Position numbers and translations under genes: made by a program. Shown piece by piece: positions 8,093 through 16,804 of a DNA stretch of 64,000 nt. This DNA comes from Macrococcus sp. DPC7161. Lineage in GTDB: Bacteria; Bacillota; Bacilli; Staphylococcales; Staphylococcaceae. The notes under the pieces were generated by a model. It was not told the origin of the DNA, searched no databases, and saw only the letters and a list, made by a program, of their open reading frames with translations. The stretch's first letter is position 1; each line of letters starts with the position of its first letter. Location of the stretch: contig NZ_SDSC01000001.1 of the NCBI RefSeq assembly GCF_004117835.1, positions 372,001 through 436,000 of the forward strand, given 5' to 3'.

Positions 8093-8299
8093 ATGAATAA
8101 AGTCACTAAACTAGACAGTAACAAACCTTATTCGCCACAATACATTATTGATCAGATACAAAAAGAAATTGATGGAGGTAAAGTTGAAGACTTGATAGTA
8201 ATCTCTAGAAAAGGTGATGACATACGTTATTTCACATCACCAATTTCAGATGTAGAAACAATAGGAACTATTGAAATAGTTAAGATGAATATTTTATAG
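8093..8299 (+). CDS. Small phage protein, unknown
   Basis: A 68-residue protein with a strong AAGGAGG ribosome site. The sequence (SPQYIIDQIQKEIDGG ... LIVISRKGDDIRYF) looks like a compact alpha/beta domain resembling small proteins found near rinA in staphylococcal phages. Function unknown. Confidence 0.6.
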   Translation: MNKVTKLDSNKPYSPQYIIDQIQKEIDGGKVEDLIVISRKGDDIRYFTSPISDVETIGTIEIVKMNIL

Positions 8300-8311
8300 A
8301 GGTGATAAATT

Positions 8312-8419
8312 ATGTTGAATTTCTTTTTATGGATACTAGTAATTAGTATATCAGCAGTAGTAATGACATTAGCAGGCACATTCATATATTTAGTATTGCG
8401 TGAATTATCTAAGAAATAG
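8312..8419 (+). CDS. Single-span membrane miniprotein (35 aa)
   Basis: A short frame MLNFFLWILVISISAVVMTL... ending ELSKK, preceded by AGAGGTGATAAATT. Residues 3-29 form one transmembrane helix followed by a short positively charged tail. Small membrane proteins are frequent just before the late activator in phages of this group. Role unknown. Confidence 0.55.
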   Translation: MLNFFLWILVISISAVVMTLAGTFIYLVLRELSKK

Positions 8420-8428
8420 GAGGTCTAT

Positions 8429-8839
8429 ATGAGTCATAGAGAAATAATATTAGATTTCATCGAAAACTATGCGTGGAAAAGTAATCTTATTAAGTCTGAC
8501 AGAAATGACTTACAAATTAAAATTACAGCGATGTATGGAATAGAAGCTACATTACCTAAAGCACAAGGTGTAACAGGTGATAAAACAGGTAGTGAAGTAA
8601 TAAGACGTATAGCACGTGAAGAACGTTATCAAACGTATGCTAACGAAATCATGTTCATGAATTACTGTTTAGAACATTTGACAGGGCTAGAACATGAAAT
8701 ACTTAATTTAATGCTGCATGGTAGATCATTAAATAATTGTGGTGCAAAGTTAGGTGTTAAACGTAGAAAATTAGAAAATAGCTACAACAGTATGTTAGAT
8801 AAATGTATTGATATGTATGTACGAGAGTATCAAGTGTAG
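8429..8839 (+). CDS. rinA: RinA-like late-gene transcription activator
   Basis: A 136-residue protein with the RinA/ArpU layout. The N-terminal helix region has the motif ATLPKAQGVTGDKTGSEV (with the TGDKT element). A C-terminal sigma-70 region-4-like HTH follows (LEHEILNLMLHGRSLNNCGA, then KLGVKRRKLENSYNSMLDK). In phi11-type phages RinA binds a promoter upstream of the terminase genes and switches on packaging, morphogenesis and lysis. Its place at the end of the early operon and immediately before the late region fits this. Confidence 0.85.
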   Translation: MSHREIILDFIENYAWKSNLIKSDRNDLQIKITAMYGIEATLPKAQGVTGDKTGSEVIRRIAREERYQTYANEIMFMNYCLEHLTGLEHEILNLMLHGRSLNNCGAKLGVKRRKLENSYNSMLDKCIDMYVREYQV

Positions 8840-8912
8840 CAGAATGATATATATTGAACGATATGTAAAATATAACGAAATGTATATATGATTTATTTAT
8901 TAAAAAATTTTT

Positions 8913-8943
8913 TGATATACTGGGTATGTACTTCGTTAGTACA
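8913..8943 (+). promoter_or_regulatory. Probable late promoter (extended -10) with adjacent dyad
   Basis: TGATATACT (8913-8921) matches an extended -10 element (TG-N-TATACT) with no recognisable -35 upstream, as expected for an activator-dependent promoter. It is followed by the dyad TGTACT-TCGTT-AGTACA (8927-8943) near the predicted start of transcription. The location between rinA and the terminase region is where RinA-controlled late promoters lie. The assignment is inferred. Confidence 0.5.
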
Positions 8944-8971
8944 ATCCATTCTCCTATGTATATATGAACGA

Positions 8972-9004
8972 AAAGCCATCTAGATTATTCTAGGTGGTTT
9001 TTGT
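8972..9004 (+). terminator. Intrinsic terminator upstream of the TIR gene
   Basis: AAAGCCATCTAGA (8972-8984) pairs with TCTAGGTGGTTTT (8989-9001), with two G-U pairs and a 4-base loop, followed by a short T-rich run. It lies about 75 bases after the predicted late promoter, so transcripts must read through or start again to reach the downstream genes. Confidence 0.65.
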
Positions 9005-9042
9005 ATTATTAAAGTGTTCATAAAATAAAAGGAGAAAAGAAA

Positions 9043-9747
9043 ATGAATATTAAGAAATGGGAAAAAGCACGTGAAAAGGCAGAAATTTTACTAAAAGAAG
9101 TAAACAATAGTAATATCACTGATACCCTTGAAAAAATGGACTATATTGTTGTTTCAATGTTAGAGGATGAATATCTAATTAAGAAATTAAGAAGCATTAA
9201 TTCATTGTCGTTTTATAGAGCTACATCTTTAAAAGAAGTATATGATTTTATAGAAAGTGTAATCGTAAAAATAGATGATGAAATTGAATTTTTTAATGAA
9301 CCAGAATATGCAACTAAAACTGAAAAAGAGAATAGTGTGTTTATAGTACATGGTCACGATGAACCACTAAGACTAAATGTTGAAAAAATTTTATTGAATC
9401 AAGGTATTAAACCAGTAGTCTTATCTGATACTGTTAATGGTGGAAAAATGATATTAGAAAAATTTCAAGAAGAAATTAGAAAATGTAAAGCTGCAATTAT
9501 CATTTACTCAGCAGATGACAAAGTAAATGACGGTTCACAAGCAAGACCTAATGTTATTTTTGAACATGGATATGCTATTAGCGAATTAGGAAAAGATAGA
9601 GTGGTTATGATAAATGGTTCAAATGATATACATTTACACTCAGATATTTCTGGCTTATTATACATACCAGTAATTGAGGATTGGAAACATAGAGTCCTAA
9701 AAGAACTTGATTACATGGGATTTGATATTGATTTTAGCAAACAATAA
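9043..9747 (+). CDS. TIR-domain nucleotide-binding protein, candidate phage-defence cargo
   Basis: A 234-residue protein. Residues 1-95 form a helical region of unknown family. Residues 99-225 match the TIR-like domain of predicted nucleotide-binding and CBASS/Pycsar effector proteins (PF10137 type): the first strand VFIVHGHDE, then CKAAIIIYSADDK, then ARPNVIFEHGYAISELGKDR with the probable catalytic Glu174, then DISGLLYIP. Known bacterial TIR effectors cleave NAD+ during infection. No cyclase or second subunit lies beside it, so it would act alone or with a partner elsewhere. Terminators on both sides (8972-9004, 9754-9775) and a position between rinA and the small terminase mark it as cargo. 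AAAGGAGAAAAG precedes the ATG. Confidence 0.8.
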   Translation: MNIKKWEKAREKAEILLKEVNNSNITDTLEKMDYIVVSMLEDEYLIKKLRSINSLSFYRATSLKEVYDFIESVIVKIDDEIEFFNEPEYATKTEKENSVFIVHGHDEPLRLNVEKILLNQGIKPVVLSDTVNGGKMILEKFQEEIRKCKAAIIIYSADDKVNDGSQARPNVIFEHGYAISELGKDRVVMINGSNDIHLHSDISGLLYIPVIEDWKHRVLKELDYMGFDIDFSKQ

Positions 9748-9753
9748 CTAATG

Positions 9754-9775
9754 ACACCTTTCGAGGTGTTTTTTT
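9754..9775 (+). terminator. Intrinsic terminator after the TIR gene
   Basis: ACACCT-TTCG-AGGTGT with a UUCG-type tetraloop, followed directly by six T. Compact and strong. It separates the TIR gene from the terminase operon. Confidence 0.85.
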
Positions 9776-9817
9776 AATACAAAATTTTATAAGTTATTAA
9801 CGTGAAAGTGGTGATAA

Positions 9818-10207
9818 ATGGATATGAATACTTTAAACAATGCGAATTTTAACGATTATTTGAACTTGAACCCGAAACAACAAGAGTGTATAAGATTACT
9901 TGTTGGTGAAGGATTGTACAAAAAAGACATTGCAAAAAAAATTAAAGTATCAGCACAAACTATTTCTACATGGGAAAAAGATGAGAAATTTAAAAGTGGT
10001 AAAGCTGGTTACAACGCACATTATTTATCAAATGCTGTGCCAGAAGCATTAAGAACGATGCGTGATTTATTACGTGCTAAGTCTGAACTTGTACGTTTCC
10101 AAGCAGCAAAAGATATTTTAGATCGCACTGGTTATGTACCTGTTGATAAACAAGAGATTGAATTTACTACACCTACATTTGTAAACAACGTGCCATTGGA
10201 TGATTAG
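9818..10207 (+). CDS. terS: Terminase small subunit
   Basis: A 129-residue DNA-recognition subunit of the packaging motor. Residues 18-55 carry an HTH (LNPKQQECIRLLVGEGLYKK ... IKVSAQTISTWEKDEKF), the rest is the oligomerisation helix region, and the tail would contact the large subunit. GTGGTGATAA precedes the ATG and the large-subunit gene begins 3 bases after it. In headful phages TerS selects pac. No cos or pac site was identified by eye. Confidence 0.88.
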   Translation: MDMNTLNNANFNDYLNLNPKQQECIRLLVGEGLYKKDIAKKIKVSAQTISTWEKDEKFKSGKAGYNAHYLSNAVPEALRTMRDLLRAKSELVRFQAAKDILDRTGYVPVDKQEIEFTTPTFVNNVPLDD

Positions 10208-10210
10208 GCT

Positions 10211-11500
10211 ATGCAAAATGTATTGGACATCTACGGTGCTATTGGTAAAGGTTATAACAGGTTTTGGCATAGCAAGGACTTTTATAGAGTTGTAAAAGGC
10301 TCGAGGGGTAGTAAAAAATCTAAAACAGCAGCTATTAACTTTATCTACAGAATAATGGAACACAGTTATGCGAATCTGTTAGTGATAAGAAGATTTAGTA
10401 ATACGAATAAACAAAGTACATATACTGACTTAAAGTGGGCGTGCAATCGATTAGGGGTTGCACACCTTTTTAAATTCAACGAAAGTTTGCCAGAAATAAC
10501 TTACAAGCCAACAGGACAGAAGATACTATTTAGAGGTCTTGATGACCCTTTAAAGATTACATCTATTACTGTTGATGTTGGCATTCTTTGTTGGGCTTGG
10601 TTTGAAGAAGCATTTCAGATTGAAACATTCGATAAATTTAGTACTGTCACTGAATCGATACGTGGTAGCTTGGACGTTCCAGATTTTTTTAAACAAATCA
10701 CAGTTACGTTTAACCCGTGGAGTGAAAGACATTGGTTGAAAGAAACATTCTTTGATGAAGAAACAAGATTTAGTAATACCTTTTCAACAACAACTACATT
10801 TAGATGTAATGAGTGGCTTGATGAAGTCGATATTGCACGTTATGAAGAAATGTATGTAAAGAATCCACGACGTGCGAGAATCGTTTGTGATGGTGAATGG
10901 GGAGTTGCTGAAGGTCTTGTATACGAAAACTTTAAGGTTATTGATTTCAATTGGTATAAGAAGTTTAAAGAGGTACAAGAAAAAACGCATGGAATGGACT
11001 TTGGTTTTACTCATGACCCTACTACATTAGAAAGCACAATAGTTGATTTAGATAACAAAGAATTATGGATCTATGAAGAACATTACGAAAAAGCAATGCT
11101 TACTGATGACATATACAAGATGCTTGTTAAAAAAGGTTATCAGAATGTAGAAATAGTTGCTGATAGTGCTGAAAATCGTTTGATAGCAGAACTTAAAAAC
11201 AAAGGTATTACCAAAATTAAAGGTGCTACAAAAGGTAAAGGCTCGATAATGCAAGGTGTCCAATTTGTGCAAGGCTTTAAAATCTATGTGCATCCATCAT
11301 GTACACATACGATAGAAGAATTAAATACTTACACATTTGAACAAGACAAGGAAGGTAAATGGCTCAATAAACCAATTGATGCAAATAACCACTTAATGGA
11401 CGCATTACGATACAGCCTAGAGAAGTACCATATTAAGCGTAAAAACAATAGAGATGATTACAAAACAAGTGTTAATAAATTAAAAGCTTTGGGCTTATAA
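10211..11500 (+). CDS. terL: Terminase large subunit (PBSX-type)
   Basis: A 429-residue packaging ATPase/nuclease. The ATPase domain has a Walker-A-like GSRGSKKSKTAA near residues 30-41 and Walker-B-like ILCWAWFEEA near 124-133. The RNase-H-like nuclease domain has GMDFGFTHDPTT (about 261-272), EIVADSAENR (about 313-322) and NNHLMDALRY (about 396-405), which provide the acidic metal ligands. Length and architecture match the Terminase_3 / PBSX family. Confidence 0.93.
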   Translation: MQNVLDIYGAIGKGYNRFWHSKDFYRVVKGSRGSKKSKTAAINFIYRIMEHSYANLLVIRRFSNTNKQSTYTDLKWACNRLGVAHLFKFNESLPEITYKPTGQKILFRGLDDPLKITSITVDVGILCWAWFEEAFQIETFDKFSTVTESIRGSLDVPDFFKQITVTFNPWSERHWLKETFFDEETRFSNTFSTTTTFRCNEWLDEVDIARYEEMYVKNPRRARIVCDGEWGVAEGLVYENFKVIDFNWYKKFKEVQEKTHGMDFGFTHDPTTLESTIVDLDNKELWIYEEHYEKAMLTDDIYKMLVKKGYQNVEIVADSAENRLIAELKNKGITKIKGATKGKGSIMQGVQFVQGFKIYVHPSCTHTIEELNTYTFEQDKEGKWLNKPIDANNHLMDALRYSLEKYHIKRKNNRDDYKTSVNKLKALGL

Positions 11501-11512
11501 AGGAGTGGAACA

Positions 11513-13042
11513 ATGAGTGATACAATGCATGTTAATAACTTTGAACGTGATTTAGATTATAAGAATCACACAGGCATATTAACAAATGATTATGCAAATA
11601 TAGAATACAAATATGATGGTACTGTAGATGATTTAGTAAACGATTATGATATGTTAGCTAAATTTATTGAGCATCATGTTAATTATCAAGAGCCACGTTT
11701 AAAAGTACTTATGGACTACTACAAAGGTCTAACGTTCAATATCAAACGTAGGTCAATCAGACGTAGAGAAAAAGGACTTGCAGACAATCGAGTTGCACAT
11801 GACTTTGCAGCTTACATTGCTGACTTTGGTAATGGCTACTTTTTAGGTAACCCAATCGGCTATGTAGTAGAAGATAAAACAGTTAATGAATTCATTGAAT
11901 CGTTTCATGACTTGAACGATGTAAATTCACATAATAGGTCTTTAGGTTTAGATTTAGCGATATATGGTAGAGCATTTGAATACATTATTAGAAATCAAGA
12001 AGATGATACTAGATTGTATAAGTGTGATGCTGAAAAGACGTTTATCATATACGACAATACTATTGAACGTAACAGTCTAGCAGCAGTTAGGTATTGGTTA
12101 GCTTCTAATTTAGTTGAAGATGAAGATAATACTTTCTATCACTTTGATTTAATTACCGATAATGCTATTTATAGATTTAAAACGTCTGTAAATGAATCGT
12201 TCAAACCTCAGCAACGTGATGTAACAGGTTATCATTTATTTGGTAAAGTACCTATTACAGAATTTAGAGCAAACGAGTTAAGAATTGGTGATTATGAGAA
12301 AGTCATTTCACAGATTGATTTATTAGACAACGCACAATCTGATACAGCTAACTATATGACTGATCTAAACGATGCGATGTTAATGATAACAGGTAACTTT
12401 GAATTGCCTGTTGAAGCAGCTAAGTTACAAAAAGAAGCTAACTTGATGCACTTAAAACCTCCAGTTTACGAAGATACTGAAGGACGACAAACAGAAGGTA
12501 ATGTAACTGGTCAATATATTTATAAGCAATATGACGTTAACGGTGCAGAAGCTTATAAAAACAGAATTGACTCATATATTCATAAATACACGAACACACC
12601 AAATATGAATGACGTAAATTTTAGTGGTATTCAATCTGGTGAGTCAATGAAGTATAAGCTGTTTGGTCTTGAACAACGTGCAGTAATCAAAGAAGGCTTA
12701 TTTGAAAAAGGTTTAAGACGTAGATACAGCTTGTTAGAAGCAATATCTAAAGTAACAAGTGAGTTAGAAAATACTGCAGATTTGAAAGAAATGTCATTCA
12801 AGTTTAAACGTAATTTACCGAAATCATTATTGGAAGAATTACAGGCTTATATGAATGCTGGTGGTGAGATAAGCCTAGAGTCATTAATGACATTGTTCTC
12901 ATTTATTCCAGATGTTCCGTTAGAATTAGAACGTATTCAAAAAGAGTCACAAGATAAACAAAAACAGTTAGAGAACAACAATCCAGATATTTATAACGTT
13001 CGATTAGGTACAGCACATGCCAAAGAAGAACAACAAAATTAA
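11513..13042 (+). CDS. Portal protein (SPP1 gp6-type)
   Basis: A 509-residue portal that forms the dodecameric DNA channel at the head vertex and docks the terminase. The family pattern is seen in YYKG near residue 67, ADFGNGYFLGNPIGY near 103-117, SQIDLLDNAQSDTANYMTDL near 263-282 and NFSGIQSGESMKYKLFGLE near 364-382. The Glu/Lys/Gln-rich C-terminus (residues 480-509) is the clip/tail region. It overlaps the minor head gene by 26 bases. AAAGGAGTGG precedes the ATG. Confidence 0.92.
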   Translation: MSDTMHVNNFERDLDYKNHTGILTNDYANIEYKYDGTVDDLVNDYDMLAKFIEHHVNYQEPRLKVLMDYYKGLTFNIKRRSIRRREKGLADNRVAHDFAAYIADFGNGYFLGNPIGYVVEDKTVNEFIESFHDLNDVNSHNRSLGLDLAIYGRAFEYIIRNQEDDTRLYKCDAEKTFIIYDNTIERNSLAAVRYWLASNLVEDEDNTFYHFDLITDNAIYRFKTSVNESFKPQQRDVTGYHLFGKVPITEFRANELRIGDYEKVISQIDLLDNAQSDTANYMTDLNDAMLMITGNFELPVEAAKLQKEANLMHLKPPVYEDTEGRQTEGNVTGQYIYKQYDVNGAEAYKNRIDSYIHKYTNTPNMNDVNFSGIQSGESMKYKLFGLEQRAVIKEGLFEKGLRRRYSLLEAISKVTSELENTADLKEMSFKFKRNLPKSLLEELQAYMNAGGEISLESLMTLFSFIPDVPLELERIQKESQDKQKQLENNNPDIYNVRLGTAHAKEEQQN

Positions 13043-14639
13043 TTATTGGGAAGAACGTGAGAAGAACAATCTAACTGTTGAGTTAATGAAAGATGCAGAA
13101 GTTTCAAGAGAAATGAAACGCATATTAGAAAATGTGATGAACACATGCATTAAAGAAATCGAATCATTTTATACACGTTTCGCAGACAAAGAAGGTATTA
13201 CAGTTAAAGAAGCTAAAAAGCGTGTAGATCAATACGATGTAATAGCACATCAAAACATGGCTAAACAGTATGTTAAAGATAAAGACTTTACTGATGAAGC
13301 TAATGAACGTTTAAGATTATATAACGCTTCAATGCGTATTAATCGTGAACAGTTGTTATTGAATGCATTGAATACGCACATGATTGCAGCAACTAATGAT
13401 ATACATCATGTAATGAATGATTATTTAGAAGATGGTGCAATACGTGAGTTAAAACGACAAGCAGGGCTATTAGGAAATGTACATGTTAAATCAACAGATA
13501 TAAAAGCTATTGTGAACGCTTCGTATTATGATGCCACTTGGTCTGAAAGGTTATGGAGTAACATGGATGAAGTACGTAAGATAGTTGATGAAACTGTTTT
13601 GAATACTGTGTTGCGAGGTCGTCATCCTGTTGAATCAGTTGGTAAATTAAAAGAGTTAACTGGTAGAAGTGACTATGAAGCTAGAAGATTACTCATTAGT
13701 GAAGTGTCACGAGTACAAACAGAAGCAAAAAAGTTAAGTTATGATGATAATGACATACTAGAATACAAATACTTAGCCATAATTGATGATAGAACAACGC
13801 ATACTTGCAAATCATTACATGGTAAGGTGTTTAAGGTGTCTGAAATGAAAGTCGGTGTGAATGCACCACCTATGCACCAATTTTGTAGAAGTACAACAAT
13901 ACCTGTTAAACGTAAAGAAAGTAACGACTGGGAAGATGAAGACGGTGATTTATTCATTGATGATGAACAAATTGAAGCTGAAGCAGATGCAGAAAATGAA
14001 GCTGTATTAAGTGATATAAACGATATTCTGAGTCGTCTTGATAAGATGGATAACAATCAGATTAAAAAGATAGAAAATAAATTAGAACAAGCTAAAAAGT
14101 TGGGTAAAAAAGTTAATATTACTGATCAAGCAATTGAAAAAGTGAAACAAGTAGATATACCAACACATACTAAAGAAGAAAACACTACAATTCAAATGCT
14201 TCATAAACAATTACTTAAAGATAGTAAAGAAAATAATGAAAGTAATGAAGTTGTATATTTTTTAGTTGATGGAAATTTACGCACAGCCTACGGAAATCAA
14301 ACAGAAGTTAAAATAACAGGCAATGACTCGATATTATTAGATAATGCAAATAAAAATAGTGTTATTATGTTGCATAATCATCCAGGTGGGTCAAGTTTTT
14401 CACTAACTGATTTAAAGACATTATTTACTACCAAATCTATAAAAACATTGACGATAGTTACCAATCAAGGAAGTGTAAAATACATTACAAAAACTGAAAA
14501 GTTTGATTTAAATGAAACACTTAAAATTATATCTGAATTACTTAAGGATGTACCCGTTGAAGATATAAATAGAAGTGTTATTGAAATAGTACTCAAAAGG
14601 TTATATACTTTGGGTATGATAATTTTTAAGGTAAGGTGA
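13017..14639 (+). CDS. MuF-type minor head protein fused to a JAB-like metallopeptidase domain
   Basis: A 540-residue protein, about 200 longer than plain SPP1 gp7/MuF head proteins. Residues about 150-300 are the MuF (phage head morphogenesis) domain: a long helix array then DDRTTHTCKSLHGKVF and NAPPMHQFCRSTTIP with conserved Cys and His. Residues 310-400 are an acidic helical linker. Residues 410-540 are an added domain containing LHNHPGGSSFSLTDLKTL, an H-x-H-P-x5-S-x2-D pattern (His453, His455, Ser462, Asp465) close to the JAMM zinc motif of JAB/RadC proteins. The spacing to Ser is one shorter than canonical. MuF fusions with C-terminal toxin or protease domains are a known polymorphic family in temperate phages. 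The role here is inferred. Confidence 0.85.
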   Translation: MPKKNNKINYWEEREKNNLTVELMKDAEVSREMKRILENVMNTCIKEIESFYTRFADKEGITVKEAKKRVDQYDVIAHQNMAKQYVKDKDFTDEANERLRLYNASMRINREQLLLNALNTHMIAATNDIHHVMNDYLEDGAIRELKRQAGLLGNVHVKSTDIKAIVNASYYDATWSERLWSNMDEVRKIVDETVLNTVLRGRHPVESVGKLKELTGRSDYEARRLLISEVSRVQTEAKKLSYDDNDILEYKYLAIIDDRTTHTCKSLHGKVFKVSEMKVGVNAPPMHQFCRSTTIPVKRKESNDWEDEDGDLFIDDEQIEAEADAENEAVLSDINDILSRLDKMDNNQIKKIENKLEQAKKLGKKVNITDQAIEKVKQVDIPTHTKEENTTIQMLHKQLLKDSKENNESNEVVYFLVDGNLRTAYGNQTEVKITGNDSILLDNANKNSVIMLHNHPGGSSFSLTDLKTLFTTKSIKTLTIVTNQGSVKYITKTEKFDLNETLKIISELLKDVPVEDINRSVIEIVLKRLYTLGMIIFKVR

Positions 14640-14643
14640 TTAT

Positions 14644-14736
14644 ATGGATAAAGTTTTAGATGGAAAACCTATTTCTCCAAAAGAACTTATTGAATCCTTA
14701 GAACAAGCAGTGAAAGACCAAGAAAAGAAAAAATAA
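14644..14736 (+). CDS. 30-aa peptide after the MuF fusion gene
   Basis: MDKVLDGKPISPKELIESLE followed by a Lys/Glu tail, with AAGGTGATTAT upstream and only four bases after the preceding stop. A terminator follows at once. It could be a short partner or inhibitor of the added C-terminal domain, or a truncated immunity gene. No family recognised. Confidence 0.45.
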   Translation: MDKVLDGKPISPKELIESLEQAVKDQEKKK

Positions 14737-14776
14737 GCCATTTGTCATTAATTAAAAATGATAAATGGCTATTTTT
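14736..14776 (+). terminator. Intrinsic terminator inside the head operon
   Basis: AGCCATTTGTCATT (14736-14749) pairs with AATGATAAATGGCT (14757-14770) with one G-U pair and a 7-base loop, followed by ATTTTTAT. A terminator between the minor head and scaffold genes is unusual and suggests that the C-terminal extension and its short partner arrived as a unit. Confidence 0.75.
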
Positions 14777-14969
14777 ATGCAATTTTTTAATTCGTCCTAA
14801 ACATGACGCTATAAACTGTTTAAATAAATTTATGTGTGTGGATATTAATTAAATAGAGTTATTTTAACAAGCGTTTATACGTTTTGGGATGTTTAACATG
14901 TCAAAGGGTTTAAAGGCTTTTTATTATGCCTATTTTTAAGAAATATGTACACGGATAAGGAGAATATCA
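14777..14969 (+). other. 193-bp AT-rich gap before the scaffold gene
   Basis: No convincing gene. It holds a 13-codon frame (ATG at 14898) and a weak AAAGGC...GCCTATTTTT hairpin near 14910-14935. An AAGGAG ribosome site for the scaffold gene lies at its right end. It may contain the leftover 5' region of an older arrangement or a promoter that restarts transcription after the terminator. No clear -35/-10 pair was found. Confidence 0.4.
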
Positions 14970-15572
14970 ATGGAAAAATACAAAGTTACACAGTTACCTT
15001 TAGACTTACAATTTTTTAGTGACGAAAACACGAATGATAAGAGTACTGAAAAAAATAACGGTGACGAGCAGGTTACATTGTCAAAAAGTGAACTAGCTAA
15101 ATTATTGGAATCAGAGCGTGATAAGCACGGCGCAAAAGTTTTAGAACGTGCTAATGCAAAGTTTGAAAAGATAATCGAACAACGTGTGAAAGAAACTTTA
15201 GAGAATGATAAGCGATTATCTAAGTTGTCTGAAGCAGAGCGTAAAGCTGAAGAATTATCTCAAAAAGAAAAAGATTTAGAACGTCGTGAAGCAGAAATTG
15301 CACGCACACAAGTTAAATCAGAAGTTATTAACGAGTTGTCTACTCGTAAGTTACCAACTGAATTAGCTGAATTTATTACATTAGACGATAACGAAAAAGC
15401 TTTAGAACAAATCAATACAATGAATAAATTGATTGATGGAATTAAGAAAGAAGCTATTAAAGAATTTACTCGTCAAGATGTACCGAATGCAGGCAGTACT
15501 ATGTTTGGTAGCAAATCAACAGGCAAAAAATCATTTGTTGAAATGGCAAATGAAAATAGACTTTTAAAATAA
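14970..15572 (+). CDS. Capsid scaffolding protein (DUF4355-like)
   Basis: A 200-residue protein with the scaffold layout: a short N-terminal arm (LPLDLQFFSDE), a long charged coiled coil (residues 35-120, KLSEAERKAEELSQKEKDLE), and a basic C-terminus with FGSKSTGKKSFVEMANENRL that would bind the coat protein. Such proteins guide procapsid assembly and leave before DNA entry. It sits directly before the major capsid gene. Confidence 0.88.
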   Translation: MEKYKVTQLPLDLQFFSDENTNDKSTEKNNGDEQVTLSKSELAKLLESERDKHGAKVLERANAKFEKIIEQRVKETLENDKRLSKLSEAERKAEELSQKEKDLERREAEIARTQVKSEVINELSTRKLPTELAEFITLDDNEKALEQINTMNKLIDGIKKEAIKEFTRQDVPNAGSTMFGSKSTGKKSFVEMANENRLLK

Positions 15573-15586
15573 TGGAGGAATAGAAT

Positions 15587-16501
15587 ATGCCAACTTTAAC
15601 ACCACAAACTTTTAATCCAGATCATGTTATGATGCATGAAATGAAAGACGGTACGTTATTAAATGACTTTAACGAACCAATTTTATTAGACGTAGTTCAA
15701 AATTCTAAAGTAATGCAATTAGGTAAAGCAGTAGAAATGGAAGGACAATCTGAAAAGAAATTTACTTACTGGGCTGACAAACCAGGTGCGTACTGGGTGG
15801 GTGAAGGTCAAAAAATCAAGACTTCTAAACCTTCTACAATCAACGCTTCAATGCGTGCGCATAAATTAGGTGTAATCTTAGTTGCTTCTCGTGAGTACTT
15901 AAACTACACTTATTCACAATTCTTTACTGCTATGCGTCCACAAATTGCTGAAGCTATGTACTTAAAAATTGATGAAGCAGGTTTATTAAACATTGATAAC
16001 CCATTTACTCAATCAGTAGCACAAGCAGCTGCAAAAACAGAGGGTAATGTTATCACTGGTGATATTAACTTAGATAATATTTTAAAATTAGAAGATGCGT
16101 TATTAGCACATGATGTTGAACCTAATGCGTTTATTTCTAAAAACCAAAACAAAACTGCTTTACGTGGCGTAATTGATGACGTTACTAAAGAACGTTATTA
16201 TGATCGTTCAACAAATACTTTAGATGGTTTACCAGTAGTAGATTTAAAATCTAATGAAATCAAAAAAGGTGAAATTTACGCAGGTGACTTTGACAAAATG
16301 TTCTATGGTGTTCCATACCCAATGAATTACGAGATTTCAACTGAAGGTCAATTATCTACTATCACAAATGAAGATGGTTCACCTGTAAACTTGTTCGAAC
16401 AAGAGTTAATTGCGTTACGTGTGACTATGGATGTGGCATTCCATATTGCTAAAGATGAAGCATTCGCTAAGTTAGCGCCAACAGGTTCACCAGTAGCATA
16501 G
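15587..16501 (+). CDS. Major capsid protein (HK97 fold)
   Basis: A 304-residue coat protein. Features include an N-terminal arm, then a [21 protein letters not shown] segment and [17 protein letters not shown] typical of the E-loop and P-domain regions of phage coat proteins of this group. The C-terminal A-domain ends [20 protein letters not shown]. Codon use is enriched in A/T-ending preferred codons, consistent with high expression. AATGGAGGAAT precedes the start. Confidence 0.93.
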   Translation: MPTLTPQTFNPDHVMMHEMKDGTLLNDFNEPILLDVVQNSKVMQLGKAVEMEGQSEKKFTYWADKPGAYWVGEGQKIKTSKPSTINASMRAHKLGVILVASREYLNYTYSQFFTAMRPQIAEAMYLKIDEAGLLNIDNPFTQSVAQAAAKTEGNVITGDINLDNILKLEDALLAHDVEPNAFISKNQNKTALRGVIDDVTKERYYDRSTNTLDGLPVVDLKSNEIKKGEIYAGDFDKMFYGVPYPMNYEISTEGQLSTITNEDGSPVNLFEQELIALRVTMDVAFHIAKDEAFAKLAPTGSPVA

Positions 16502-16534
16502 TAATTAATAATCTAAAAACAAGGTGGTGATACG

Positions 16535-16804
16535 ATGTTAGGTAAAGTATTAGGTAATTTCACTGATAGATTAAACGAAGCGCTTAGTTATGTTGCTGAT
16601 GATTTATATCATACAACTGACAAAGAACGCTTCGATGAATTAGCTTCTGATAAGAATGCTACAGGTGAAGTTTTAGTAAAAGCTTTAACATTAGCAGAAT
16701 TAAAATCACTTGCTGAGAAGCACAATATTGAAGTGCCTTCTAAAATTAAACGTGATGATTTAGAAGGCTTGATTGAAGGTGAATTATATGGCGACGTTGA
16801 ATAA
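16535..16804 (+). CDS. Small head protein with Rho-N/SAP-like C-terminus
   Basis: An 89-residue protein. The C-terminal 40 residues (ALTLAELKSLAEKHNIEVPS, then KIKRDDLEGLIEG) resemble the Rho N-terminal or HeH/SAP-like DNA-binding motif that often appears between capsid and connector genes in Firmicutes phages. It overlaps the connector gene by 17 bases. Precise role unknown, perhaps head completion. Confidence 0.7.
   Translation: MLGKVLGNFTDRLNEALSYVADDLYHTTDKERFDELASDKNATGEVLVKALTLAELKSLAEKHNIEVPSKIKRDDLEGLIEGELYGDVE

Noticed and set aside
14898-14939. 13-codon frame in the gap before the scaffold gene
   Set aside because: No ribosome site and too short to support.
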